The notes below the pieces were generated by a model. The model ran no database searches and was not told the origin of the DNA. It was given only the letters and a program-made list of their open reading frames with translations. Shown here piece by piece: positions 32,040-40,124 of a stretch of DNA of 64,000 bases. This stretch comes from Nakamurella alba (GTDB lineage Bacteria; Actinomycetota; Actinomycetes; Mycobacteriales; Nakamurellaceae). A program made the translations under genes and the position numbers. Numbering within the stretch: the stretch's first letter is position 1; each line of letters begins with the position of its first letter. The stretch spans positions 1 to 64,000 of the forward strand of contig NZ_WLYK01000003.1 of the NCBI RefSeq assembly GCF_009707545.1, given 5' to 3'.

Positions 32040-32906
32040 TCAGCCGGCCAGGGCCGCGGTCCGCCGCCGGGACGCGGCGATCCGCTTGCCGATGATCCCC
32101 TGACGCGGCGAGAACAGGTACACCAGCAGGAAGACGCACCCCTGAGCCAGCACGATCATGCCGCCGGATGCGGTGTCCAGGTAGTAGCTGACGTACAGCC
32201 CGACCACCGCGCACACCGCGGACAACAGCGGTGCGATCCAGAGCATCCGGCCGAACCGGTCGGTCAGCAGGTAGGCGGTGGCGCCGGGGATGATCAACAT
32301 CGCGACCACCAGCACCACACCGACCGCCTGCAGCGCCACCACCGCGGTCAGCGCGAGCAGGCCGAGCAGCAGCGCGCCGATCCGCCGCGGGTTCAGGCCC
32401 ATGGCGTGGGCGTGCACCTTGTCGAAGGCGTACAGGGTGAAGTCGCGCTGCTTGAACAGCAGGATGCCCAGCGCGACGGCGGCCAGCACGAGCACTTGGA
32501 CCAGGTCGGAACCGCTGACGCCCAACAGGTTCCCGAAGATGATGTGGTTCAGATCGGTCTGGCTCGGGGTCACCGAGATCAGCACCAGCCCCAGGGAGAA
32601 CAGCGAGGTGAACACGATGCCGATCGCCGCGTCCTCCTTCACCCGGCTGGTGTCCCGCACCACGCCGATCAGTGCCACCGCGAGGAACCCGAACACCACG
32701 GCCCCGAGGGCGAAGGGCGCGCCGACCACGTAGGCCAGCACCACGCCCGGCAGCACCGCGTGCGAGACCGCATCGCCCATCAGCGACCAGCCGTTCAGCA
32801 CCAGCCAGCAGGACAGCACCGCGCAGACCACCGCCGCGACGACCGCGGTGATCAGCGCCCGCACCATGAAGTCGTAGCCGAGCGGATCCAGCAGCACGTC
32901 GATCAC
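32040..32906 (-). CDS. Metal ABC transporter permease (Mn/Zn, ABC-3 family)
   Basis: 288 residues, about eight membrane helices. Family segments: LVLNGWSLMGDAVSHAVLPGVVLAY near residue 40, EDAAIGIVFTSLFSLGLVLI, HIIFGNLLGVS, and LQAVGVVLVVAMLIIPGATAYLL. It forms the membrane channel for the SBP and ATPase encoded upstream; its start overlaps the ATPase stop by four bases (ATGA). Confidence 0.92.
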   Translation of the reverse strand: MIDVLLDPLGYDFMVRALITAVVAAVVCAVLSCWLVLNGWSLMGDAVSHAVLPGVVLAYVVGAPFALGAVVFGFLAVALIGVVRDTSRVKEDAAIGIVFTSLFSLGLVLISVTPSQTDLNHIIFGNLLGVSGSDLVQVLVLAAVALGILLFKQRDFTLYAFDKVHAHAMGLNPRRIGALLLGLLALTAVVALQAVGVVLVVAMLIIPGATAYLLTDRFGRMLWIAPLLSAVCAVVGLYVSYYLDTASGGMIVLAQGCVFLLVYLFSPRQGIIGKRIAASRRRTAALAG

Positions 32907-33670
32907 CGGTCCACCTCCGACCGCTGCATCACGTCGAGACCGAAGGCACGGGCCAGGTTCTCCGGACGCAGCACTTCCTCCGGACCGGCGTGCAGCAGCA
33001 CCCGCTGCATCAGCAGCGCGGCCTCGTCGGCCAGGTCGGGCAGCGCGTGCAGGTCATGGGTGGAGATCATGACGGTGGCGCCACCGGCGGCGAGCTCGCG
33101 CAGCAGCCGGGTGATGGTGGCCTCGGACCGCTTGTCGACGCCGGCGAACGGTTCGTCCAGCAGCAGCACCGTCGCCCCCTGCGCGATGCCACGGGCGACG
33201 AAGGCGCGCTTGCGCTGGCCGCCGGAGAGCCGGCCGATCTGCCGATCGGCGTACTCGGTGAGCTCGACCCGTTCGAGGGCCTCCTCGACGGCGATCCGGT
33301 CGGCTCTGCGGGCGCGGCGCATCGGTCCCATCCCGCCGTACCGGCCCATCATCACCACGTCGCGCACCAGCAGCGGGAAGGTCCAGTCGACGTCCTCGCT
33401 CTGCGGGACGTACCCGATGATCCCGCGTCTGCGGGCCACCGCCGGCGACTCGCCGTGCACCTCGACCCGGCCCGCATCCGGGCGGACCATGCCCATCACC
33501 GACTTGAACAGCGTCGACTTCCCGGAGCCGTTCATCCCGATCAGCCCGCACACCCGCCCGGCGGCCACCTCCAGCGACGCGGCATCCAACGCGAGCACCT
33601 CGCCGTAGCGGACGGTCACCCCCTGGATCGACAGTGCCGGCGCGGCAACCGGTATCGGCAGAGCACTCAT
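32903..33670 (-). CDS. Metal ABC transporter ATP-binding protein (Mn/Zn type)
   Basis: 255 residues. Walker A GMNGSGKSTLFK, Q-loop VPQSEDVDWTFP (the DWxFP stretch is typical of Mn/Zn importers), ABC signature RLSGGQRKRAFVARGIAQ, Walker B VLLLDEPFAGVD, switch His in ISTHDLHALPD. Overlaps the SBP gene upstream and the permease gene downstream by four bases each, so all three should be translated in step. Confidence 0.94.
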   Translation of the reverse strand: MSALPIPVAAPALSIQGVTVRYGEVLALDAASLEVAAGRVCGLIGMNGSGKSTLFKSVMGMVRPDAGRVEVHGESPAVARRRGIIGYVPQSEDVDWTFPLLVRDVVMMGRYGGMGPMRRARRADRIAVEEALERVELTEYADRQIGRLSGGQRKRAFVARGIAQGATVLLLDEPFAGVDKRSEATITRLLRELAAGGATVMISTHDLHALPDLADEAALLMQRVLLHAGPEEVLRPENLARAFGLDVMQRSEVDR

Positions 33671-34635
33671 CCGCTCGCACCTCCCGCGGCCGTGGTGGTG
33701 CCGGTCAGCCCGGCCAGGATGGTGTCGGTGTCGTGCCGGATCAGGTCCAGGTAGGTGGGCACCGGGCCGTCCGCCTCGGACAGCGAGTCGACGTACAGCA
33801 CCCCGCCGAGTTGCGCCCCGCTGGCCTCGGCGACCTGTCGCATCGGGGCGTCGGACACGGTGGACTCGCAGAACACGGCCGGCACCGCGTCGGCGCGGAC
33901 GAACTCGATCGCGGAGGCGATCTGCTGCGGGGTGGCCTGTTGCTCGGCATTCACCGGCCAGATGTACTCCTCGGTGAGGCCGGCGTCCCGGGCCAGGTAG
34001 GAGAAAGCCCCCTCACAGCTGACCAGCGCCCGGCGGTTGGCCGGCAGCTCGGCGAGCCCGGCGGTCAGTTCGTCCTGCACCTGCTGGAGCTGCTGCTTGT
34101 AGGCGGTACCCCGTTCGGCGAACCCCCGGGCGTGCGCCGGGTCCAGCTCGGCGAAGGCCTCCACCATGTTGTCCACGTAGATCTGCACGTTCAGCGGCGA
34201 CATCCAGGCGTGCGGATTGGGTTTCCCGGCGTAGGCGTCCTCGGTGATGTCGATCGGCGTGACGCCGTCGCTCACCACCACGTGCGGGACGTCCAGGTCC
34301 TCGACGAACTGCGCGAACCACAGTTCGAGGTTCAGCCCGTTGTCCAGGATCAGGTCTGCATCGGCCGCCGACCGCAGGTCACCGGGAGTCGGCTCGTAGC
34401 CGTGGATCTCGGCACCGACCTTGGTGATCGAGTCGACCCGCAGGTCCTCCCCTGCCACGTTCCGCGCGATGTCGGCGAGCACGGTGAAGGTGGTCAGCAC
34501 CAGCGGTCGGCCGTCGTCGGCCGAGGCGCCGGAGCGACGCGGCTCGCAGGCCACCAGCAGCAGGGTCAGCACCAGCAGCACGCGCGCGGCCACCGCGCGG
34601 CGCATCCGTGTTCCGCCGCCGCGCGTTGATCCCAT
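33667..34635 (-). CDS. Metal ABC transporter substrate-binding lipoprotein (Mn type)
   Basis: 322 residues from ATG 34635; ATG 34605 (MRRAVAAR) is a better signal-peptide start. Lipobox LLLVACEP. Ligand residues of the manganese-type cluster A-I proteins: His in GAEIHGYEPTP, His in NPHAWMSP, Glu in SCEGAF, Asp in YVDSLS. There is no His-rich loop, which argues against a zinc-type protein. First gene of a three-gene importer; controlled by the palindromes just upstream. Confidence 0.9.
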   Translation of the reverse strand: MGSTRGGGTRMRRAVAARVLLVLTLLLVACEPRRSGASADDGRPLVLTTFTVLADIARNVAGEDLRVDSITKVGAEIHGYEPTPGDLRSAADADLILDNGLNLELWFAQFVEDLDVPHVVVSDGVTPIDITEDAYAGKPNPHAWMSPLNVQIYVDNMVEAFAELDPAHARGFAERGTAYKQQLQQVQDELTAGLAELPANRRALVSCEGAFSYLARDAGLTEEYIWPVNAEQQATPQQIASAIEFVRADAVPAVFCESTVSDAPMRQVAEASGAQLGGVLYVDSLSEADGPVPTYLDLIRHDTDTILAGLTGTTTAAGGASG

Positions 34636-34637
34636 GT

Positions 34638-34691
34638 CCGAACACTACTGTTCGGCTTCTCCTGCGTCGAGAGTTCGGTGCACCGAACTCT
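34638..34691 (-). promoter_or_regulatory. Promoter with two candidate MntR boxes for the metal importer
   Basis: A perfect 22-base palindrome with arms AGAGTTCGGTG (34670-34680) and CACCGAACTCT (34681-34691), and a second, CCGAACA-N4-TGTTCGG (34638-34655), share the half-site TTCGG/CCGAA. Minus-strand -35 TCGACG (34665-34670), 17-base spacer and -10 TAGTGT (34642-34647) lie between and over them. A repressor on either box would block RNA polymerase; MntR is the obvious candidate. Confidence 0.62.
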
Positions 34692-34805
34692 ACCGATGGT
34701 GGGGTGGCGCCTGCCACAACGACAAGGGCAGGACCGCCGCGAACGGCGGTTGGTCCGCGGTGTGGGTCCGTCGGCGGTGTGTGACCGTCGGAGGGGTGGG
34801 CACCG

Positions 34806-34894
34806 AGCGGTCCGGAAACGACGGTGCGTGGTTCCGTCGGTGGTGTGGGCCCCCAGCGGTCCGGAGACGACGGTGCGTAGGTCCGACGGTGGTG
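34806..34894. repeat. Direct repeat of ~40 bp, 49 bp apart
   Basis: AGCGGTCCGGAAACGACGGT (from 34806) recurs as AGCGGTCCGGAGACGACGGT (from 34855), and similarity continues to GGTGGTG in both copies. Intergenic, just past the end of the AAA ATPase gene. Confidence 0.75.
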
Positions 34895-34902
34895 CCGGTC
34901 CG

Positions 34903-36576
34903 TCAGCTCTCGACCGGGCGCCCGCCCCGCACCAGGGTGGCCGGGTCGACGGGATGGATCTCGTCCGGGCCGGTGGTCAGGTAGCCGGCACGGGCCTCCG
35001 GGGCGGAGGCAGCGACGGCCCGCACGTCGGCCCAGGCCCGCAGCGCGGTGATCTGCTCGGCCTGGGTCACCGAGAGCGGCACGGTGTGCTCGATCGCCCG
35101 CAGCAGGTCCTCCCGGGTGAGGGTGCGCCGGCCGTCGAAGGCGTCGAAGCAGGCGGAGATCACCGCCTGCTCGATCTCGGCACCGGAGAAACCCTCGGTC
35201 GCCGCCACCAGATCGGCCAGCAGGGCGTCGTCCACGGCCAGGTCACCCAGCGCCGGGCCGGCCTTCAGCCGGGCCCTCAGGTGCAGCGCGAAGATCACCG
35301 ACCGCTCCACCGAGGTCGGCAGGTCGATGAAGAAGATCTCGTCGAAACGGCCCTTGCGCATGAACTCCGGCGGCAGCAGCGAGATGTTGTTCGCCGTGGC
35401 CATCACGAACACCGAGCTGGTCTTCTCCTGCATCCAGGTGAGGAAGGTGCCGAACACCCGCGCACTGGTGCCGCTGTCACCCTGACCGGAAGCACCTGCG
35501 GCGAAACCCTTCTCGATCTCGTCGATCCAGAGCACGCAGGGTGCGACGGCCTCCGCGGTGCGCAGCGCCAGTCGGATGTTCTGCTCGCTCTGCCCGACCA
35601 GCCCGCCGAACACCCGGCCGATGTCCAGCCGCAGCAGCGGCAGCGACCAGGCGGAGGCCATCGCCTTCGCGGTCAGCGACTTCCCGCAGCCCGGCACCCC
35701 GGTGACCAGCACGCCCTTCGGCGCCGGCAGCCCGTAGCTGCGGGCCTCGTCGAGCCACGACCCGCTGCGCTTGGTCAGCCAGGTCTTCAGGTTGTCCAGC
35801 CCGCCGACGTCCTCCAGCCGCACGGTGGACGAGACCACCTCCAGCACACCGGATTTGCGGACGGTCTGCGACTTCTCCGCGGTGACCAGCGGCACGTCGT
35901 CGGCGGACAGCCGGCCGTCCTCGACCATGGCCCGGGCGAAGGCGTTCTCGGCCTCGACCATGGTCAGGCCGAGCGCCGCCTTGGTGAGCCGCTCCAGCGC
36001 GTTGTCCGCCTCGTCGACCTGGATGCCGCCCGGCCCGGAGTTCCGGGAGATGGTGCGGTCCAGGATCTCCCGCAGCTCCTGTTCGGTCGGCAGCGGGAAG
36101 TCGACGACGGTGACCAGGGCCTCCAGGTCGGACGGGATGCGCGGGGTCGGCGAGACCAGGATCAGGGTGCGCGGCACAGAGGACTCGGTGAACCAGCGGA
36201 CGGTGTCCTTGAGCGCACGCACCACCTGGGTGTCCGGCGGCTGGTTCGGCCCGCCGAGCCACGGGTGCAGGTCGAACAGCACGACCACGGCCGGCGAGGT
36301 GAGCGCGGCAGCGGCGGTGAGTGCGGCCAGCGGGGTGCGGGTGTCCGGGTTGCCGGGCTGGCCCAGTGCGGCGAACCCCTCGGAGGTGGTCCAGCGGTAC
36401 ACCTGGCGCTGCGGCTTCAGGGAGCGGTTGTCCCCGGCCACCCGGGCGATCTCGGACAGCACCCGGGACTCCTCCGCCGTCTCGATCGACAGCAGCGGGA
36501 ACCGCGCCCGGATCAACCGCCGCAGGTTGCCGGCGAAGACGCCGTCGGCCGGTTCCGGCGTGGCCTTGCTGCTCAC
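34903..36576 (-). CDS. Ycf46-like AAA+ ATPase
   Basis: 557 residues. The N-terminal half resembles a degenerate AAA module (RARFPLLSIETAEESRVLSEIARVA, QVYRWTTSEGF, VVVLFDLHPWL, LEALVTVVDFPLPTEQELREIL), as in Ycf46 proteins. The C-terminal half is a complete AAA+ core: Walker A GVPGCGKSLTAKAMA, Walker B CVLWIDEIEKGF, sensor FVMATANNISLLPPEFMRKGRFDEIFF, and a lid with GFSGAEIEQAV. Ycf46 is known from plastids and cyanobacteria, where it has been linked to CO2 uptake; the role in heterotrophs is unknown. GTG 36576 has GAGGAGGG upstream; a longer frame through the divergent gene is rejected. Confidence 0.82.
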   Translation of the reverse strand: MSSKATPEPADGVFAGNLRRLIRARFPLLSIETAEESRVLSEIARVAGDNRSLKPQRQVYRWTTSEGFAALGQPGNPDTRTPLAALTAAAALTSPAVVVLFDLHPWLGGPNQPPDTQVVRALKDTVRWFTESSVPRTLILVSPTPRIPSDLEALVTVVDFPLPTEQELREILDRTISRNSGPGGIQVDEADNALERLTKAALGLTMVEAENAFARAMVEDGRLSADDVPLVTAEKSQTVRKSGVLEVVSSTVRLEDVGGLDNLKTWLTKRSGSWLDEARSYGLPAPKGVLVTGVPGCGKSLTAKAMASAWSLPLLRLDIGRVFGGLVGQSEQNIRLALRTAEAVAPCVLWIDEIEKGFAAGASGQGDSGTSARVFGTFLTWMQEKTSSVFVMATANNISLLPPEFMRKGRFDEIFFIDLPTSVERSVIFALHLRARLKAGPALGDLAVDDALLADLVAATEGFSGAEIEQAVISACFDAFDGRRTLTREDLLRAIEHTVPLSVTQAEQITALRAWADVRAVAASAPEARAGYLTTGPDEIHPVDPATLVRGGRPVES

Positions 36577-36660
36577 GTCTGTCCCTCCTCGAGCGGGCCG
36601 GGGTCCGGCGCCTCCGGCCGTTACTCTACGGAGGTCAGTCCGCCGTCCCGGGAGGTCCGC

Positions 36661-37503
36661 ATGGCTCGTACGCCTGCTCCGAGCATCAGCCGTCCCTCCC
36701 TGGAGTACTTCGACTTCAAGGGCCCGCACCGGGTCGCGTCCGGCCGGCTGGACCGGGCCGGGCTGCGCGGCGTCGTCTACACCCCGGTCTTCGGCCGCGG
36801 CCTGCCGGTGGTCGCCTTCGGCCACGGCTGGATGCAGCCGGTCTCCCGGTACACCGAGACCTTCAAGTTCCTGGCCTCGTGGGGCATCGTCGTGGTCGCC
36901 CCGGACACCGCCCGCGGCCCGATCGCCTCGCACGGCGGGCTGGCCCTGGACCTGCGCAACGCGCTGGCCATCGCCGCGGCCGGCCGACTGGGCGGCGGCC
37001 GGGTCCGGGTGGACCCGGCGAAGGCCGGGGTGATGGGCCACTCCATCGGCGGCGGCGCGGCCGTGCTGGCCGCGGGCGCCGACCCGGACATCAAGGCCGT
37101 GGTCACGGTGACCGCCGCCGAGACCCGGCCGTCGGCCATCTCGGCAGGCGCCCGGATCATGACGCCGAGCCTGCACCTGGTCGGCGGGGACGACGACATG
37201 GCCGGCGAGGACATCGATGCCGACGGCGCGAAGATCGCCGCGCTGTGGGGCGGCCCGACCCAGCTGCGCACCATGAAGGGTGTCGGCCACCTCGGCCTGC
37301 CCGAGGGCACGCACTGGACCACCGCCCTGATGGGCAGCTCCGGGGTCACCGCCGCGCAGAAGGCGACCCGCACCCTGGCCGCCGCCTTCTTCCTCCGACA
37401 CCTCGACGGCCAGGACCAGCTCGCCGACGAGCTCGACGGGAAGATCAAGGGCACGAAGGTCGAGGATCCGGAGGAGGTCCGGGCCGCCGCGCGCAAGCAC
37501 TGA
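36661..37503 (+). CDS. Alpha/beta hydrolase (dienelactone/PET-hydrolase-like fold)
   Basis: 280 residues. GVVYTPVFGRGLPVVAFGHGWMQP carries the oxyanion region, GVMGHSIGGGAAVLAA the serine nucleophile elbow, HLVGGDDDMAG the acid region, and MKGVGHLGLPEG the His. The order and spacing fit small secreted or cytosolic lipase/cutinase-like hydrolases; no signal peptide is visible. ATG at 36661 follows GGAGG. Divergent from the AAA ATPase and followed by a small gene in the same direction. Confidence 0.83.
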   Translation: MARTPAPSISRPSLEYFDFKGPHRVASGRLDRAGLRGVVYTPVFGRGLPVVAFGHGWMQPVSRYTETFKFLASWGIVVVAPDTARGPIASHGGLALDLRNALAIAAAGRLGGGRVRVDPAKAGVMGHSIGGGAAVLAAGADPDIKAVVTVTAAETRPSAISAGARIMTPSLHLVGGDDDMAGEDIDADGAKIAALWGGPTQLRTMKGVGHLGLPEGTHWTTALMGSSGVTAAQKATRTLAAAFFLRHLDGQDQLADELDGKIKGTKVEDPEEVRAAARKH

Positions 37504-37557
37504 CCGTCCGCTCGGACCACCGACACGGACCACCAGCCCGGCCGACCGGAGGACAGC

Positions 37558-38124
37558 GTGACCGCACCCGCCGCGGAGGAGCGTCTCGCGCTGCTCGCCC
37601 GGTTCCGCACCATGTACGAGGGCTGCCAGTTCGAACCCGGGCTGTTCGACCTCGACCAGGGCTACCTGCAGACCACCCTGTCGGACGACCGGCGGATGCC
37701 GCTGCGGTTCTTCGTCGAGTACAACAACGCCTGGTGGTTCGCGCTGATCACCGGGGTGACGGTGCCGATGATCTCCTACGACCCGGCCACCGACAGCGGC
37801 GCCATCGTGCTCGACATCCACTACGAGCAGGACACTCTCCGGGCGATGCAGCACGTGCACTTCGGCGACGGGGTGATCAACCGGATCCGCACCTACGCGT
37901 CGAACACCTTCTTCACGCTGCCGCGCCCGCTGGTGGAACTCGACCGGTACGGCAACTCGATCTGGCTGGAGACCGGCTACGACCTCGCCGCCTCGCTGGC
38001 AGCGGCGGAGACCTTCCTGGACACGCCGGCGGGTCGGCAGTTCGCCGGGTCGGCGCCCACCAAGCCCGCGGTGGGCCGGATCCGGGCCAACCTCACGGAG
38101 TTGCGCGCGCGACTCGGTTCCTGA
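37558..38124 (+). CDS. Conserved-looking protein of unknown function
   Basis: 188 residues from GTG 37558, which follows GGAGGACAGC. Not recognised. Mixed alpha/beta composition with aromatic runs (FFVEYNNAWWFALITGVTVP, IVLDIHYEQDTLRAMQHVHFGDG, YASNTFFTLPRPLVELDRYG) and a C-terminal helix. No membrane segment or metal motif. Its last 32 bases overlap the end of the glycosyltransferase gene on the other strand. Confidence 0.6.
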   Translation: MTAPAAEERLALLARFRTMYEGCQFEPGLFDLDQGYLQTTLSDDRRMPLRFFVEYNNAWWFALITGVTVPMISYDPATDSGAIVLDIHYEQDTLRAMQHVHFGDGVINRIRTYASNTFFTLPRPLVELDRYGNSIWLETGYDLAASLAAAETFLDTPAGRQFAGSAPTKPAVGRIRANLTELRARLGS

Positions 38125-39259
38125 GCGCGCTCGTCAGCGTGCGGTAGAACTCCAGGTGCCGGGCCGCGGCGTCGTCCCAGGAGTGCCGGTCGGCCAACTG
38201 CTCCCCCGCGGCCCGCAGACCGGCGTCCGGGCGGTCCAGCGCGTCGGCCAGAGCGGCGGCGATGGAGGGCGGATCAGCGGCGAAACGGACTGCGCCGTCG
38301 AAGACCTCGCGCAGCACCGGCAGGTCGCGGGCCACCACCGGCACCCCGGCGGCCAGCGCCTCCATCGGCGCCAGACCGAAGCCCTCCTTGGTGGAGACGA
38401 ACGCCAGGGCACCCGCGGCGGCGACCAACGCCGGCAGCTCGTCGTGCGGGACCGGTCCCAGTACCTGCGGCGTGACACCGAGTTCCGCCGCGCGGGCATC
38501 GAAACGTGCGCGGTAGTCGCGGTAGTCGAACAGCGTCTCGCCGCCGGCGAACACCAACTGCAGCTCCGGTCGGTCCCGGCGCAGCAGCGCGAAGGCCTCC
38601 AGCAGGTCGAGACTGCCCTTGCGGGGCTCGATCCCGCCGACGGCCAACACGTAGTCGCCGTACCGCCGGCGCCAGATCTCCCGGTCCTCCGCCGCCGACA
38701 GTCCCGCCGCCGCGGCGAATCGCGCCGCGTCCACCCCGTTCGGGATGACCGTCGGCGTGATGCCCCAGCCCTGCTGCACCTCGGCAGCCACCGCGGCCGA
38801 GACGCACAGGTGCGCGTACGGCCGGACGATCGCCCGCTCGTGGCAGGCCACCAGCTCCGGGGTGCTGAAGGTGTCCAGGTGGTGGACCGTGCGGATGCAC
38901 CGGTCGACGGCGTTGGCGCTGATGCAGTCCTGCGCGTGCACGAGATCGTAGGCATCGGGGTTGAAACCGGCCCGCAGCACGGCGATCGACCGGACGATCC
39001 GGTCCCCCACCGACTCGTCGTCCTGCGGCGGGAAGTCGACGACCCGGATACCGACCCGGTCGTCCACCGGGCGGAAGAACGCGGTGTCACCGCCGCGACC
39101 AAGGGTCCAGACGTCGACCTCCACCCCGCGCCGGACCAGCGCGTCGGCCAGCGAGAGGGTGTGCACCACACCGCCTCTGGGCCGAGTGGAGTAGGTGAGC
39201 AGGGCGATCCGCGGCAGATCCCCGGTGTTCGCTGTGGTCGCTGCGTTCGGTGTCGTCAC
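38093..39259 (-). CDS. MSMEG_0565-family glycosyltransferase (GT4 fold)
   Basis: 388 residues. IALLTYSTRPRGGVVHTLSLADAL at the N-terminus, DLVHAQDCISANAV, VIPNGVDAARF, VGGIEPRKGSLDLLEAFALL, and the donor-site VSTKEGFGLAPMEALAAGVPVVARDLPVLREV. GT4 enzymes use nucleotide sugars with retention. Last gene of the nitrogen-starvation-type cluster; its start overlaps the preceding hydrolase gene by four bases. The acceptor is unknown. Confidence 0.85.
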   Translation of the reverse strand: MTTPNAATTANTGDLPRIALLTYSTRPRGGVVHTLSLADALVRRGVEVDVWTLGRGGDTAFFRPVDDRVGIRVVDFPPQDDESVGDRIVRSIAVLRAGFNPDAYDLVHAQDCISANAVDRCIRTVHHLDTFSTPELVACHERAIVRPYAHLCVSAAVAAEVQQGWGITPTVIPNGVDAARFAAAAGLSAAEDREIWRRRYGDYVLAVGGIEPRKGSLDLLEAFALLRRDRPELQLVFAGGETLFDYRDYRARFDARAAELGVTPQVLGPVPHDELPALVAAAGALAFVSTKEGFGLAPMEALAAGVPVVARDLPVLREVFDGAVRFAADPPSIAAALADALDRPDAGLRAAGEQLADRHSWDDAAARHLEFYRTLTSALRNRVARATP

Positions 39260-40119
39260 AGGGGCAGGTTCCCCGGCGCGTACGCGTCCGGCCGCAGCTC
39301 GGCCAGGTGGTGCAGCACCCGGCGGGCCCGCCGCACCTCGGCCTCGACATCCATGTCCACGACTGCCATCCCGCCTTTCGTCCAGGTGTGGGCGAGCACG
39401 TCGCCACCGGGCCCGACCACCTTCGCCTGACCGAGGAAGCGCAGCCGCCCGGACACACCGGTCTGGTTGGAGGACACCACCACCACCTGGTTCTCGGCCG
39501 CGCGGGCGCAGTCGTAGAGGTCGAAGAGGCGCGACTGCCGGTCCTGCGGCAGCCGGGCGGCGCGGTCCGTGACGCTGGCCGGCCAGGCGGACAGGAACGC
39601 CAGGATCTGCGCGCCGTCGCCGGCCAGGGTCCGGGCCGACTCCGGGAAGGTCTTGTCGTAGTCGATCAGCATCCCCATCCGGCCGATCGGGGTGTCGAAG
39701 GCGGCGAAGGTGTCTCCTGCGGCGTAGGCGAGCGACTCACCGGCCGGCTGGTGCACCTTGCGGTGCGTACCGAGCACCCCGTCACCGGACACGCACCACG
39801 CCGAGTTCCACCGCACCCCGGGCACCGTGCCCAGCTCGGTGAACCCGAAGCAGACGACCATGTCCTGCGCCATCTCCACCACCCGGCGCAGCTCCTCCGC
39901 GTCCGGCGCGAGCGGGACCGGCAACTCCTGGGTGGTCGGGTCGCGCAGGTCGCCCAGGTACCCGCCGAGCACCGCGTCCGGGAAGACCAGCAGCGAGACC
40001 GCCTGCTTGCGGGCCTCCTGCACGATCCCGGACATCTTGACCAGGGCCCGCTCCAGGTCGCGACCGAAGTGGCCGGCGACGGCCGCCAGCCGCACCGGAC
40101 CACTTCGCGCCACCTGCAC
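39256..40119 (-). CDS. Nitrilase-superfamily protein with both Cys and Glu of the triad replaced (probable pseudoenzyme)
   Basis: 287 residues from GTG 40119. The overall fold follows the carbon-nitrogen hydrolase family closely: FPDAVLGGYL, HRKVHQPAGESLAYAAG, GRMGMLIDYDKTFPESART, FLSAWPAS, ENQVVVVSSNQTG. Yet the nucleophile Cys is Asp153 (codon 39661-39663 on the plus strand, GTC) and the general-base Glu is Asp48 (39976-39978); only Lys121 remains. It cannot work as a normal amidase. Frame and flanks are intact, so it is not a decaying gene. Five bases after the flavoprotein gene and overlapping the glycosyltransferase gene. It may bind a ligand or the active paralogue at 41.7 kb. Confidence 0.85.
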   Translation of the reverse strand: MQVARSGPVRLAAVAGHFGRDLERALVKMSGIVQEARKQAVSLLVFPDAVLGGYLGDLRDPTTQELPVPLAPDAEELRRVVEMAQDMVVCFGFTELGTVPGVRWNSAWCVSGDGVLGTHRKVHQPAGESLAYAAGDTFAAFDTPIGRMGMLIDYDKTFPESARTLAGDGAQILAFLSAWPASVTDRAARLPQDRQSRLFDLYDCARAAENQVVVVSSNQTGVSGRLRFLGQAKVVGPGGDVLAHTWTKGGMAVVDMDVEAEVRRARRVLHHLAELRPDAYAPGNLPL

Positions 40120-40124
40120 GCCGC

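Noticed and set aside
32288-32302. Third copy of the dispersed GATGATCAACATCG repeat
   Set aside because: Only the short core matches and it lies within the permease coding sequence (MLIIPGA), so it is chance similarity.
34903-37860. 985-residue frame joining the AAA ATPase to upstream sequence
   Set aside because: The upstream third is antisense to a well-supported alpha/beta hydrolase gene. GTG 36576 with a strong ribosome site marks the true start.
39256-40119. Reading the second hydrolase as a pseudogene
   Set aside because: The frame is intact, it is embedded in tight overlaps, and the rest of the fold is well kept. Precise active-site replacement fits a pseudoenzyme better than decay.
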